Shown here: positions 25,553 through 34,325 of the stretch, in pieces | Layout: every line of letters starts with the position of its first letter | Numbering within the stretch: the first letter of the stretch is position 1 | Source of the DNA: VRUE01 sp036406595 | GTDB taxonomy: Bacteria; Actinomycetota; Thermoleophilia; Solirubrobacterales; 70-9 | Direction: 5' to 3' | Assembly: GCA_036406595.1 (NCBI GenBank) | Contig: DASXAR010000039.1 | Location: 5,584 to 69,583 of the forward strand | Length of the DNA: 64,000 nucleotides | Program-made: the position numbers and the translations under genes | Notes under the pieces: model-generated | What the model was told of the DNA's origin: nothing | Databases searched by the model: none | Seen by the model: the letters and a program-made list of their open reading frames with translations, nothing else

Positions 25553-26518
25553 CTACCTGCGCCCCAGGACGATCCCGGTGAGGATCTCGCGAACGATGCG
25601 GTCGCCGGCGAGCGCCGTGATGTCGGCTGAGCCGACCGCGGTGGGGATCACCTCGACCAGCTCGGCGCCGACCAGCCGCAGCCCGGCCGCGAGCTCGCGG
25701 CACGCCCAGAGCAGGTCGCCGCTCGACATCCCGCCCGGCTCGGGAGTACCCGTCCCGGGCGCGTAGGCGGGGTCGAGGACGTCGATGTCGACCGAGAGGA
25801 AGGCGGGCCCGTCGCCGAGCACGCCGAGCGCCCGCCCGACCGCATCGCCGATCCCACCGTCCCGGACCTCGTGCATGAAGATGGCGGTGATCCCCTGCTC
25901 GGCCTGCCAGGCGAACTCCTCCTCCCCCGGCCAGTAGCCGCGGAGGCCGATCTGCACGTACCGGGACGGGTCGACGTGGCCCTGCTCGACCAGCCGGAAC
26001 ATCGGGGTCCCGTGCGAGACCTCGACCCCGAATACCTCCCGCCCGGTGTCGGTGTGGGTGTCGAAGTGGACGAGGCCGAGCGGCCCGTGGCGCTTCGCGC
26101 AGGCCCGGATGTCCGGCTCGGCGATCCCGTGGTCGCCGCCGAGCACGAGCGGGATGGCGCCGGCGTCGAGAACCTCGCCGACGGTTCGCTCGATCGCCTC
26201 GTGGCTGCCGAGCGGATCGGCCGGCAGCACCGGCGCGTCGCCGAAATCGACCACCCGCAGCTCCGCCATGGCGTCGACGCCGGCCTCGAGGTGAGGGCCG
26301 GCCGGACAGCTCGCGGCGCGTATCCCGCGCGGGCCGAAGCGGGCGCCGGGCCGGTCGGAGACGAGGTCGTCGGTCGGGGCGCCGACGATCGCGACGTCGA
26401 CGCCCGCGAGCTCCGCCGGGTCCTCGGTATAGGGGACTCCGCCATAGGTCAGCAACCCGGCGAAATCGGGCTTCTCCCCGTACTCGCGCCATCGCTCGAG
26501 CGGATCGATCACCGGCAA
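25553..26518 (-). CDS. Agmatinase/arginase-family ureohydrolase
   Basis: This 321-residue di-manganese enzyme shows the ureohydrolase metal motifs VLGGDHGI, HFDTHTDTG and FLSVDIDVLDPAYAPGTGTP in order. The family releases urea from agmatine, arginine or other guanidino compounds. The Thr in DTHTD occurs in agmatinase and guanidinobutyrase-like members, so agmatine or guanidinobutyrate is more likely than arginine. The TTG at 26516-26518 was chosen because GGGAGA lies 4 bases before it; a GTG two codons on is an alternative. It is divergent from the GH26-like gene, with a 49-bp palindrome between them. Confidence 0.9.
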   Translation of the reverse strand: MPVIDPLERWREYGEKPDFAGLLTYGGVPYTEDPAELAGVDVAIVGAPTDDLVSDRPGARFGPRGIRAASCPAGPHLEAGVDAMAELRVVDFGDAPVLPADPLGSHEAIERTVGEVLDAGAIPLVLGGDHGIAEPDIRACAKRHGPLGLVHFDTHTDTGREVFGVEVSHGTPMFRLVEQGHVDPSRYVQIGLRGYWPGEEEFAWQAEQGITAIFMHEVRDGGIGDAVGRALGVLGDGPAFLSVDIDVLDPAYAPGTGTPEPGGMSSGDLLWACRELAAGLRLVGAELVEVIPTAVGSADITALAGDRIVREILTGIVLGRR

Positions 26519-26546
26519 GAAGTCTCCCACGGCCCCTAAGGGGGCC

Positions 26547-26595
26547 GCCGATGGGCCGCAAACCCACGATAGTCGTGGGCTTTCGGCCCATCGGC
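26547..26595. repeat. 49-bp palindromic repeat, copy 3, in a divergent promoter region
   Basis: The arms are GCCGATGGGCCGCAAACCCA(C) and (G)TGGGCTTTCGGCCCATCGGC, pairing at nearly every position around the centre GATAGTC. It lies between the agmatinase-family start and the secreted GH26-like gene. A second short palindrome, GGCCCCTAAGGGGGCC, lies immediately to its left. Confidence 0.8.
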
Positions 26596-26623
26596 GTGAT
26601 CGGCACAATGGGCCGTTCGTCAA

Positions 26624-27694
26624 GTGCCGGAAATTCGCAAAAAGCAAAGAGTCGCGACGGCAATCGCCGCTGCGGCGCTCTGCCTCGCCCTGCCGACGTC
26701 GGCCCCGGCGTTCTCGCTGGTCCCCCGAGGGGACCACGTCTTCTTCGGGGTCAGCGACACCGGCGACCCGGCCGACTTCGGTCGCTTCAGCGAGGCGGTC
26801 AACCAGCACCCGGCGCTGATCGAGAGCTTCCGCACCTGGGGCTCGGACTTCCCCGAGTCGATCAGGCGGTGGCAGTTCGCGCGGGCGCGGCCGATCCTCC
26901 ACATCAGCACCGAGGACACCGGCGACGGCCACGAGGTGATCACGCCGCGCGGCATCGCCACCGGCGAGGGCGACGAATACCTGGTCAGGCTCAACAAACT
27001 CTTCTGGGCGAAGCGGATGCGCGCCTACATCCGGCCGCTGGGGGAGCCCAACCGCTGCCTCAACCCCTACTCCCCCTACGACTGCGCCGGCAAGCCGCGG
27101 GGCGGGGGCCACAGCCCGCGCTGGTACAAACGGGCCTTCCGCCGCATCTACGTCCTCGTCCACGGCGGCGGCAAGCGGGGGCGGATCGACGCGCGGCTGC
27201 GCGAAGCCGGGCTGCCGCCTCTGCGGGCCCCTGTGAACGGGCTGCCGCGGGCGCCGGTGGAAATCATCTGGAGCCCGCTTCCCGCCGGTTCGCCGACCGT
27301 CCCGCAGAACCGCCCCCGCAACTTCTACCCCGGCTCGCGCTGGGTCGACTGGGCGGGCACCGACCTCTATTCGGACAACCAGGACTGGAAGGCCCTGAAG
27401 GGCCTCTACCGCCGCTTCAGCGGCAAGCCCTTCGCGATCACCGAGTGGGGAGTCTCAACCGGCGACGACCCGGGCTACGTCAGCCGGCTGACCGGCTGGG
27501 TGCAGGGCCACCCGCGCTGCAAGATGTTCGTCTACTACCAGGACTTCGGCCCGACCAGCGCCTACAGGATCCAGAACTACCCGGTCAGCCTCGACGTCCT
27601 CAAGCACGCCCTCCGCTCCCGCCGCTTCCCCGCCTACGCCCCCGCCCCGCCGCAGCGACCGCTACCTCCCCCCGGCGGGCTGCAGCCGAACTGA
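26624..27694 (+). CDS. Secreted GH26-like (beta-mannanase type) glycoside hydrolase
   Basis: The 356-residue protein has a signal peptide (basic start, then ATAIAAAALCLALPTSAPAF). The body matches clan GH-A, GH26-like proteins: IRPLGEPN with probable acid/base Glu141, WVDWAGTDLYSDN, and FAITEWGVST with probable nucleophile Glu274. It would cleave a polysaccharide outside the cell. The C-terminus ends in a Pro-rich tail that might cross the wall. GTG at 26624 was chosen because it begins the signal peptide. Substrate is unknown; mannan is only one possibility. Confidence 0.8.
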   Translation: MPEIRKKQRVATAIAAAALCLALPTSAPAFSLVPRGDHVFFGVSDTGDPADFGRFSEAVNQHPALIESFRTWGSDFPESIRRWQFARARPILHISTEDTGDGHEVITPRGIATGEGDEYLVRLNKLFWAKRMRAYIRPLGEPNRCLNPYSPYDCAGKPRGGGHSPRWYKRAFRRIYVLVHGGGKRGRIDARLREAGLPPLRAPVNGLPRAPVEIIWSPLPAGSPTVPQNRPRNFYPGSRWVDWAGTDLYSDNQDWKALKGLYRRFSGKPFAITEWGVSTGDDPGYVSRLTGWVQGHPRCKMFVYYQDFGPTSAYRIQNYPVSLDVLKHALRSRRFPAYAPAPPQRPLPPPGGLQPN

Positions 27695-27720
27695 GGTCGA
27701 GCTGAAACGAGGGGCCCTTC

Positions 27721-29073
27721 CTACCGGGCCTTGAAGCGATCGGAGAGGCCGAGTTTGTGCTTGTAGGGCCGCAGAGCGGTGATGCTCGAGTAGCCGATCA
27801 GATAGATGTGGTGGCCGTCGGAGATGACCGGCGTGTAGGTGCCGCGCCGGTAGTGGAAGACGGGGCGGCCGGTCTTCATCGAGTAGCCGGTCGTCGAGGT
27901 GCTGTCGAACTCGGCCGCGTAGACGATGTTGCCGACCGCGGTCAGCGAGCCGATCACCGAGCCGCCCGCGGAGCGGATCCAGCGTGGCTCTCCGGTCTTC
28001 GCGTTGAGCGCGTAGACGTTGCCGTCGAAGGAGCCGATGTAGACGGTCGGGCCGGTGTGGCGGGTGCGGGCGACCGCGGGCCCCGAGTAGGCGTAGCCGC
28101 CGGTCGAGTAGGTCCAGGCGATCGTGCCGTCCTTGCGGTCGAAGCTGTAGATGCGGGTGTCGTTGTTGCCGGCGTAGACGCGGCCGAAGGCAACTGCGGG
28201 CGTCGAGTAGAAGGCGCCCGAGGTCCCGAAGCCCTGCCCGAGCGAGTCCGACTGCCACTTCAGCTCGCCGCTCCTGGCGTCGACCGCGTTCATGTAGCCG
28301 CCGTAGTCGCCGACATAGAGGACGCCGCCGTAGTAGGCGGGGGCCGACTTGATCGGGCCGCCGAGCGGCGTCGCCCAGCGCACGTTGCCGTTGCGGGTGC
28401 TGAGCGCGTAGAGGTTCCCGTCTTCGCAGCCGAAGTAGAGAGTTCGGCCGACGACGACCGGCGAGGACTCCGCGCGGTTGGGGAGCGACCGTTTCCAGAT
28501 CGTCTTTCCGGTGCGGGCGTCGAGCTTCACCACATGGCCGGGAACCAGGTTGACGATGTATAGGCGGTGTTTGTAGTAGGCCGGCGAAGAGGCGTTGAGC
28601 CGCCCGATCCGCCGCTTCCAGAGCTGTTTCCCGTTGCGGGCGTCGAGCGCCAGCGCGAAGCCGCTGTTGTTGACCAGGTAGAGCCTGCCGCCGGCCAGCG
28701 TCGGCGGGAACTCCAGCAGCGGCCCCTCCGTGAAGCGCCAGATCTTGCGGAACGGCGGCTTGACGCCCTTCGCCGGCAGATAGCGGGTGCGGGCCCTGTC
28801 GTAGCCGTAGAGCGGCCAATTGACCAGCTTCCGCTTCGGCTTCTTCGGCTTCTGCGGTTCGAAGGCGACGTTCGGGTTATGGACGTCGGGGGGGCGCTTC
28901 AGCTGCTCGTAGGCGACGATCACGCCGACGATCGCGGCCAGCAGCACGACGACCGCGCCGATCGTCAGGCGCCGGTGCTCGCGCCAGAGTCGCCGCGGGT
29001 CGCGAAGCAGCTTCCAGAGCCTGTCGAGACGGCTCCCCCTCTCGGGCGCATCGCTCAGCGGCGCAGCTCCCAC
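27721..29073 (-). CDS. Membrane-anchored PQQ-repeat beta-propeller protein (BamB-like)
   Basis: The 450-residue protein has a cytoplasmic N-terminus, one membrane helix near residues 38-58 (LTIGAVVVLLAAIVGVIVAY), and an external propeller. Eight or so repeats such as LALDARNGKQLWKRRIGRL and VYALNAKTGEPRWIRSAGGS are typical PQQ-like blades. No dehydrogenase active-site residues were recognised, so a structural or binding role in the envelope is more likely than catalysis. Its start overlaps the GNAT gene by 19 bases, placing it last in a four-gene operon. Confidence 0.88.
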   Translation of the reverse strand: MGAAPLSDAPERGSRLDRLWKLLRDPRRLWREHRRLTIGAVVVLLAAIVGVIVAYEQLKRPPDVHNPNVAFEPQKPKKPKRKLVNWPLYGYDRARTRYLPAKGVKPPFRKIWRFTEGPLLEFPPTLAGGRLYLVNNSGFALALDARNGKQLWKRRIGRLNASSPAYYKHRLYIVNLVPGHVVKLDARTGKTIWKRSLPNRAESSPVVVGRTLYFGCEDGNLYALSTRNGNVRWATPLGGPIKSAPAYYGGVLYVGDYGGYMNAVDARSGELKWQSDSLGQGFGTSGAFYSTPAVAFGRVYAGNNDTRIYSFDRKDGTIAWTYSTGGYAYSGPAVARTRHTGPTVYIGSFDGNVYALNAKTGEPRWIRSAGGSVIGSLTAVGNIVYAAEFDSTSTTGYSMKTGRPVFHYRRGTYTPVISDGHHIYLIGYSSITALRPYKHKLGLSDRFKAR

Positions 29074-29822
29074 ATCTCGATGAAGCCGTGATCGGCGAAG
29101 CCGAGCCGCTCGTAGATCGGCGCTCCCAGCTTCGTCGCCTGCAGCGTCGCCGTCGTATGGCCGCGCTCGCGAGCTTCTCCCAGCAGAAGGCGAAGCAGCC
29201 AGCTCGCGAGACCGCGGCCGCGGTGCTCGGGAGGCGTCGCGACACCGGTCACGCAGCAGTCGTCACCGACGTCGATCGCGCCGACGCAGCACAGCGCCCC
29301 CTCGCCGTCGGACGCGAACAGCCAGCGGATCGCCGTGCTCTGCGCGAGGGCGCCCCTGAAGCCGTCGGGGCCGTAACCGTAGGCGCGGTCGTTGAGCTCG
29401 GCCGCCGTGGCAGGGTCCCCCGCCACGGCCTCGACCCCCGAGGGCGTCTCGAGCTCCGGGCCGACGTCCTCCAGCTCCATCGCCATCGCCCGTGGAGCGG
29501 CGTCGAGCAGGTGCCCCCGCGAGTCGAGCAGCGCCGCGGCCTCACGGTCCTCGTCGGGCACCCAGACCGTCCATGCCCGCACTCCCGCCTCGTCGTAGGA
29601 CGCCGCCAGCGCGTCGAGCTCCGCTGCCAGCACGCCGCCGTCCTCGTAGACGACAGAGTTGAAGACCGAGCGCTCCGGCGAGGCGGGCGCGACGGCGGCG
29701 AGCAGGCCGTCGCGGCGAATCAGCCTCGAGTCGGGCGCTCCGCTGCCAAAGGCCTCGACCTCGTCGCGGACGCCGTCGATAGCGCGCCGCCGCAGCTCCC
29801 GCTGGTCGATCCGGCCGCCCAT
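29055..29822 (-). CDS. GNAT-family N-acetyltransferase
   Basis: The 255-residue protein has a GNAT domain at its C-terminus. The acetyl-CoA loop is GVATPPEHRGRGLASWLL and the end YERLGFADHGFIEMWEL is typical. The first 110 residues form a degenerate, probably second GNAT-like half. It should acetylate a small amine or protein in the cytoplasm; the substrate is not apparent. It follows the SRPBCC gene by 8 bases and overlaps the PQQ-propeller gene. Confidence 0.85.
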   Translation of the reverse strand: MGGRIDQRELRRRAIDGVRDEVEAFGSGAPDSRLIRRDGLLAAVAPASPERSVFNSVVYEDGGVLAAELDALAASYDEAGVRAWTVWVPDEDREAAALLDSRGHLLDAAPRAMAMELEDVGPELETPSGVEAVAGDPATAAELNDRAYGYGPDGFRGALAQSTAIRWLFASDGEGALCCVGAIDVGDDCCVTGVATPPEHRGRGLASWLLRLLLGEARERGHTTATLQATKLGAPIYERLGFADHGFIEMWELRR

Positions 29823-29830
29823 CCGCCGGC

Positions 29831-30271
29831 TCAGACCCCTGCCGCGCGCTTCTCGGCCTCGCCGGAGACTCCGTCGAGCAGTCGCAGGACGCCCTGGCGT
29901 ATCGCGGCGACGACGACCGGGCCGACGACCGGGACCGTCGGTATCGCCTTCACCGCGTAGGTGACCCTGGTCCCGGTGCCATTCGGCTCAAGCGCCACCG
30001 TGCCGACGTGGTCGCGGACCGGCAGCCCCGAGAGGACGGCGTAGGAGAAGCGGGCGGGGCGCTCGTAGGCGATGACTTCCTCCCGCAGCGGCGGCCCCAC
30101 CGATCGCAGCACGCGGATCGCCCCGACGCCGTTCGGCGCCGGCTCGCCCTCACGCTCCAGCTCGGCGCGCCGCACCGGGGTGATCGAGGCATAGCCGCGG
30201 TGGTCGGTGAGCACGTCGAAGACGATCTCCGGCGGTGCGCCGACCTCACGCTCGAGAGTGAAGCTGGCCAC
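29831..30271 (-). CDS. SRPBCC (polyketide cyclase/START-like) family protein
   Basis: This 146-residue single-domain protein has the helix-grip pattern: REVGAPPEIVFDVLTDHRGY at the N-terminus, alternating strands with GTRVTYAVKA, and a long C-terminal helix. These proteins bind hydrophobic small ligands, and some act as cyclases. It lies 9 bases after the MBL hydrolase and 8 bases before the GNAT gene, so all are probably co-transcribed. No specific ligand can be named. Confidence 0.85.
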   Translation of the reverse strand: MASFTLEREVGAPPEIVFDVLTDHRGYASITPVRRAELEREGEPAPNGVGAIRVLRSVGPPLREEVIAYERPARFSYAVLSGLPVRDHVGTVALEPNGTGTRVTYAVKAIPTVPVVGPVVVAAIRQGVLRLLDGVSGEAEKRAAGV

Positions 30272-30280
30272 GCCGAGAGG

Positions 30281-31282
30281 CTACTGAAGGGTCCAGCGCC
30301 GGGGATCGGCCCCCTCGACCGCTGCGACCTCGCCGCTGATCGCCAGATGGTCGAGGGAGGAGAGGACGATCTGCAGGGCCCACGCGCTGGCCGGGGAGTT
30401 GGCGTTCTCGGGGCCGATGATTTGCCCGACGATCTCGAATGCCGTCTGCTCCCCGTCGGAGAGCGCCTCCCTCACCTTGGCGAGCAGGTCGTCCACCTGC
30501 CGCCGCGACTCGGCGATCTTGACCTCCGGGTCGCGGAAAGGGCGGCCGTGTCCGGGCAGCACCAGATCGACCTCGAGCGGCTCGACCTCGTCGAGGCTGC
30601 CGAGGAATTCGCCGACCGGGTCGGAGCTGTGCCCATGGTCGAAGAAGAGCACGGTCCGCCCCAGCAGGTGGTCGCCGGAGATCATCAGCCTGCGATCGGG
30701 CTGGTGGAGGACGACGTGCGAGGGGGCGTGGCCGGGGGTCTCGTGCACCTGCCAGACGCCCAGATCGGTCTCGACCTCCACGCCGGGCAGCAGCTCGCGG
30801 TCGGGCTCGACGATAGCGTCGATCACGGTTTCGCCATCCTCCATCCGCTCGCGGTAGCGCTCCAGCGCCGCCGCCGGGACGCCACTCTGTCGGGCGATCT
30901 CGATCCGCTGCTCGAGAGCCGCGGCCGGGTCATCGGCCAGCAGCCGCACGTGCTCCCAGGCGGGATGCATCCAGAGCTCGGACCCGGAGGCCTCGACGAT
31001 CGGCGCGGCGAGGCCGTAATGGTCCGAATGGGAGTGCGTGCAGACGACCAGACGGACGTCCTCGAGGCCGAAGTCGGCCTGGGCGAGGGCGAGGTCGAAC
31101 TGGCGGAGCCGGCCCCTGCCGCCAATTCCGGTGTCGAAGAGGACGATGCCATCGCCGGCGGCGACCGCCCAGACGTTCCCGTGCGGCACCCCGGGCCAGG
31201 GAAGCGGCAGCCTCAACCTCCAGACGCCCGGCAGGACCCTTTCGGTGCGCGGCGCCTCCGGCCGCTTGCGCTCCGCGCTCAC
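30281..31282 (-). CDS. Metallo-beta-lactamase fold hydrolase, first gene of an operon
   Basis: The 333-residue protein carries VVCTHSHSDHYGLAAPIVEA (the H-x-H-x-D-H zinc motif), VHETPGHAPSHVVLH, LMISGDHLL and LVLPGHGRPF, the full MBL ligand set. A C-terminal helical extension follows, as in the LACTB2-like group. It is a cytoplasmic hydrolase of unknown thioester or ester substrate. It heads the minus-strand run of SRPBCC, GNAT and PQQ-propeller genes and is divergent from the LtrA gene. Confidence 0.88.
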   Translation of the reverse strand: MSAERKRPEAPRTERVLPGVWRLRLPLPWPGVPHGNVWAVAAGDGIVLFDTGIGGRGRLRQFDLALAQADFGLEDVRLVVCTHSHSDHYGLAAPIVEASGSELWMHPAWEHVRLLADDPAAALEQRIEIARQSGVPAAALERYRERMEDGETVIDAIVEPDRELLPGVEVETDLGVWQVHETPGHAPSHVVLHQPDRRLMISGDHLLGRTVLFFDHGHSSDPVGEFLGSLDEVEPLEVDLVLPGHGRPFRDPEVKIAESRRQVDDLLAKVREALSDGEQTAFEIVGQIIGPENANSPASAWALQIVLSSLDHLAISGEVAAVEGADPRRWTLQ

Positions 31283-31328
31283 GCGTTGATCCTTTCATGC
31301 GCCAGGCCGCCGCCGGACGGTTGAGAAG

Positions 31329-32531
31329 ATGGGCGCGATGGCCGCAGGCGCCGAATCGGGACGACCCCACCGCAGCGCCACGCTGCGGGAAGAGGAGAGG
31401 GTGACCCCCCTCGAGCTCTTCTTCGACCTCGTCTTCGTGCTGGCGATAACGCAGTGCACGGCGCTGATGTCGGCGGACCCGGGATGGGACGGGCTGATCC
31501 GCGGCCTGCTCGTGCTCGGAATGCTCTGGTGGGCGTGGGTCGGCTACGCCTGGCTGACCAGCGTCGTCGACCCCGAGGCGGGCGCCACCCGCCTGGTCAT
31601 CTTCGGCGCGATGGCGGCGCTGCTGATCGTCTCGCTCTCGGTCCCCCACGCTTTCGGCAGCCTCGCCCTCACCTTCGCGCTCGCCTACGGGGCGGTGCGA
31701 ATCGCGCATATCGCGCTCTTCCTCTTCGCCAGCACCGACGACGACGCCCTCCGCCACGCGGTGATCGGGGGGCTGGTCACGAGCACCGCGGTCGCGATCG
31801 GCCTGCTGGCGCTGGCATCCCACTTCGACGGAGTCGCGCAGGGCGCACTGTGGGCCCTCGCCCTCTTCCTCGACATGGCGGGGCCCTATGCGTTCGAGCC
31901 GTCCGGATGGCGACTCGCCCCGTCGCACTTCGCCGAGCGGCACGGCCTGATCATCATCATCGCCCTCGGCGAGTCGATCGTCGCGATCGGGGTCGGCGCC
32001 GCCGGCCAGCTCAGCTTCGGCATCGGCGTCGTCGCGGTCATGGGCGTCTCACTCAGCGCCGCGCTCTGGTGGACCTACTTCGACGTCGTCGCGATCATCT
32101 CCGGACGCCGCCTCGTCGAGGCCGAGCCGGGACAGGACCAGAACGCGTTGGCCCGTGACTCCTATTCGTACATCCACCTGTTGCTGGTTGCCGGAATCGT
32201 CCTGCTGGCGCTCGGCCTGAAGAAGACGATCGGCCATTTCGGCGATCACCTCCACCCCGAGACCGCCTTCGCGCTGCTGGGAGGCGTCGCCGTCTACCTG
32301 ATCGGCCTGGTCGCCTTCCGCTACCGCCACATCCACACCGTCAATCGGCGGCGGCTCGGGCTTGCAGTCGTCCTGCTTCTTCTGGTGCCCGTCGCCACGG
32401 AGGTGCCCGCGCTCCTGACGCTCGCCGTCGCCAACGTCCTGATCTGGGCCCTGATCGCCTATGAGACGCGCAGCTACGGAGAGGCGCGGGCCCGGTTGCG
32501 GCGTCCCGGCGATGAAGCGGCCCCTGCCTGA
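31329..32531 (+). CDS. Low-temperature-requirement protein A (LtrA) family membrane protein
   Basis: The 400-residue protein has the LtrA opening VTPLELFFDLVFVLAITQ and about ten membrane helices, including the conserved ERHGLIIIIALGESIVAIG. The family is named from Listeria mutants unable to grow in the cold; its biochemical activity is unknown. The start at ATG 31329 or ATG 31338 differs by three codons. It is divergent from the MBL operon and converges with the aldo/keto reductase. Confidence 0.92.
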   Translation: MGAMAAGAESGRPHRSATLREEERVTPLELFFDLVFVLAITQCTALMSADPGWDGLIRGLLVLGMLWWAWVGYAWLTSVVDPEAGATRLVIFGAMAALLIVSLSVPHAFGSLALTFALAYGAVRIAHIALFLFASTDDDALRHAVIGGLVTSTAVAIGLLALASHFDGVAQGALWALALFLDMAGPYAFEPSGWRLAPSHFAERHGLIIIIALGESIVAIGVGAAGQLSFGIGVVAVMGVSLSAALWWTYFDVVAIISGRRLVEAEPGQDQNALARDSYSYIHLLLVAGIVLLALGLKKTIGHFGDHLHPETAFALLGGVAVYLIGLVAFRYRHIHTVNRRRLGLAVVLLLLVPVATEVPALLTLAVANVLIWALIAYETRSYGEARARLRRPGDEAAPA

Positions 32532-32547
32532 GCCGGTCCCCCTCTCG

Positions 32548-33387
32548 CTACGGTTCGACGAACGTCGCCGGGTCGGGGCCGATCCGCCCGCCGCAGTCGA
32601 GGGCGCCGATCCCGGCCATGTCCTCGTCGTCCAGCTCGAAGTCGAAGAGCTCGAAGTTCTCGCGGATCCGCTCCGGGGTCACCGACTTCGGGATCACGAT
32701 GTTGCCGAGCTGCAGATGCCAGCGGAGGATGATCTGGGCCGGCGTCCGCTCGTGACGGGCCGCGATCGCGGTGATCGTCCCGTCATCGAGGAGGTCGCCC
32801 TGGGCGAGCGGGCTCCAGGCCTCGGTCGCGACATGGTGGGCGCGATGCCAGGCACGTAGCTCGACCTGCTGCAGGCGCGGATGCAGCTCGACCTGGTTGA
32901 CGGTCGGGCGGCGCTCGCCGGCTGTGCGCAGCGCCTCGAGGTCCTCGATCCGGAAGTTCGAGACCCCGATCGTCCGTGCCCGGCCCTCGTCGTGGATGCG
33001 CTCGAAGGCGCGCCAGGTATCGACGTACCTTTCGGCGCTGGGGACGGGCCAGTGGATCAGGTAGAGATCGACGTGGTCCATGCCGAGCTCTTCGAGGCTT
33101 CGCTCGAAGGCCCGCATCGTCGAGTCATGGCCCTGCTCGGAGTTCCAGAGCTTGGTCGTCACGAAGACCTGGTCGCGAGGGATGCCCGCTGCTGCGATCG
33201 CAGCCCCGACCCCGGCCTCGTTTCGGTATGCGGCGGCCGTGTCGATGTGCCGGTAGCCGACCCGCAGCGCCTCCTCGACGACGCGCTGGGTGTCCTCGGG
33301 GGGAACCTGGAAGACGCCGAAGCCGAGCTGCGGTATCTCGACCCCATCGTGGAGGGTCACCGCCGGGACTGAGGTCACCTGAGCCAT
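32548..33387 (-). CDS. Aldo/keto reductase (2,5-diketo-D-gluconate reductase type)
   Basis: The 279-residue NADPH-dependent reductase shows the AKR catalytic tetrad: Asp and Tyr in HIDTAAAYRNE, Lys in VFVTTKLWN, and His in LYLIHWPVP. The cofactor loop IPKSVTPERIRENFELFDF is also intact. The length matches AKR5-type bacterial enzymes that reduce diketogluconate, methylglyoxal and other carbonyls. The ATG at 33385-33387 follows GAGGAAGGTGA. It stands alone. Confidence 0.93.
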   Translation of the reverse strand: MAQVTSVPAVTLHDGVEIPQLGFGVFQVPPEDTQRVVEEALRVGYRHIDTAAAYRNEAGVGAAIAAAGIPRDQVFVTTKLWNSEQGHDSTMRAFERSLEELGMDHVDLYLIHWPVPSAERYVDTWRAFERIHDEGRARTIGVSNFRIEDLEALRTAGERRPTVNQVELHPRLQQVELRAWHRAHHVATEAWSPLAQGDLLDDGTITAIAARHERTPAQIILRWHLQLGNIVIPKSVTPERIRENFELFDFELDDEDMAGIGALDCGGRIGPDPATFVEP

Positions 33388-33467
33388 CGCGTCACCTTCC
33401 TCTCTGGCCGATCTCCTCGATGCGAGACTAGCTACCCCGGAGGGGCCGCGAATACTCGCTCTGCGGG

Positions 33468-33641
33468 CTAGCTGGTGGAGAGCCCGACCGCGAGTAGCGG
33501 GAACCCGGCCATCAGGCCCAGGAACGCGCCGATCGCCAGCCCGGTCAGGGTCCGCGTGCTCCGCGAGCGGGCCCCGGAGAGGAGCCCCACGAGGGCCCCG
33601 AAGGCGGCGATTCCTAGACCGATCCAGAAGACGTCGGGCAT
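33468..33641 (-). CDS. Small two-helix membrane protein, 57 aa
   Basis: From ATG at 33639-33641 the frame encodes MPDVFWIGLGIAAFGALVGL, then a short basic loop (ARSRSTRT) and a second hydrophobic helix. The glycine pattern resembles other short actinobacterial membrane proteins. An upstream in-frame start would add 12 unconvincing residues. It follows nothing closely and is divergent from the phosphoesterase gene. No function can be assigned. Confidence 0.55.
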   Translation of the reverse strand: MPDVFWIGLGIAAFGALVGLLSGARSRSTRTLTGLAIGAFLGLMAGFPLLAVGLSTS

Positions 33642-33721
33642 GGGCGGCGCGCAGCGTATCGAACCGCTGCGAAGCAAGAGGTGGCGGCCCGCGCCGGCCG
33701 AAACCTGAGTAAGTTGACCCC

Positions 33722-34318
33722 ATGAGGCTGCTCGCCTTCAGCGACCTGCACCGCGACCTCGGCCAGGCGGCCCAGCTGGTCGAGATGTCACGGGAGGCCG
33801 ACGTCGTGATCGGGGCCGGCGATTTCGCCTCGATCCACGAGGGGCTCGGCGAAACGATCGATGCCCTCGCCGCGATCGAGGCGCCGACGATCCTCGTCCC
33901 CGGCAACAACGAGACCGACGTGGCCCTGGGCGAGGCGCTCGCCGGCTGGGAGTCGGCGACGATGCTGCACGGGCACGGCGCCACGATCGAGGGCGTCGAG
34001 TTCTTCGGGCTCGGGGCCGGCGTGCCGGTCACCCCATGGGATTGGAGCTTCGACCTCAGCGAGGGTGCGGCCGCCGAGATGCTGGCGACCTGCCCAGAGG
34101 GAGCGGTCCTGGTCCTCCACTCGCCGCCGCAGGGGCACTGCGACACGAACGGCAGCGGCGATCACTTCGGCAGCGAGGCGCTGCTCGAGGCGATCGAACA
34201 GAAGCGCCCGCCGCTCGCCGTCTGCGGCCACATCCACGAGTCATGGGGTTGCGAGGGCCGCATCGGCGACACCGAGCTGCGCAACCTCGGGCCGAGCGGC
34301 ACCTGGCTGGAGATCTAG
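33722..34318 (+). CDS. Calcineurin-like metallophosphoesterase
   Basis: The 198-residue protein shows the five metallophosphoesterase motifs: FSDLHRD, VIGAGDFAS, VPGNNETD, VLVLHSPPQGHCD and VCGHIHESWG. These bind two metals and hydrolyse phosphoesters. The short length and the GNNE form match the YfcE/Ykr-like group of small bacterial phosphodiesterases. It is probably cytoplasmic, since there is no signal peptide. The gene converges on the RibD-type reductase 8 bases downstream. Confidence 0.9.
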   Translation: MRLLAFSDLHRDLGQAAQLVEMSREADVVIGAGDFASIHEGLGETIDALAAIEAPTILVPGNNETDVALGEALAGWESATMLHGHGATIEGVEFFGLGAGVPVTPWDWSFDLSEGAAAEMLATCPEGAVLVLHSPPQGHCDTNGSGDHFGSEALLEAIEQKRPPLAVCGHIHESWGCEGRIGDTELRNLGPSGTWLEI

Positions 34319-34325
34319 AGCCGGC

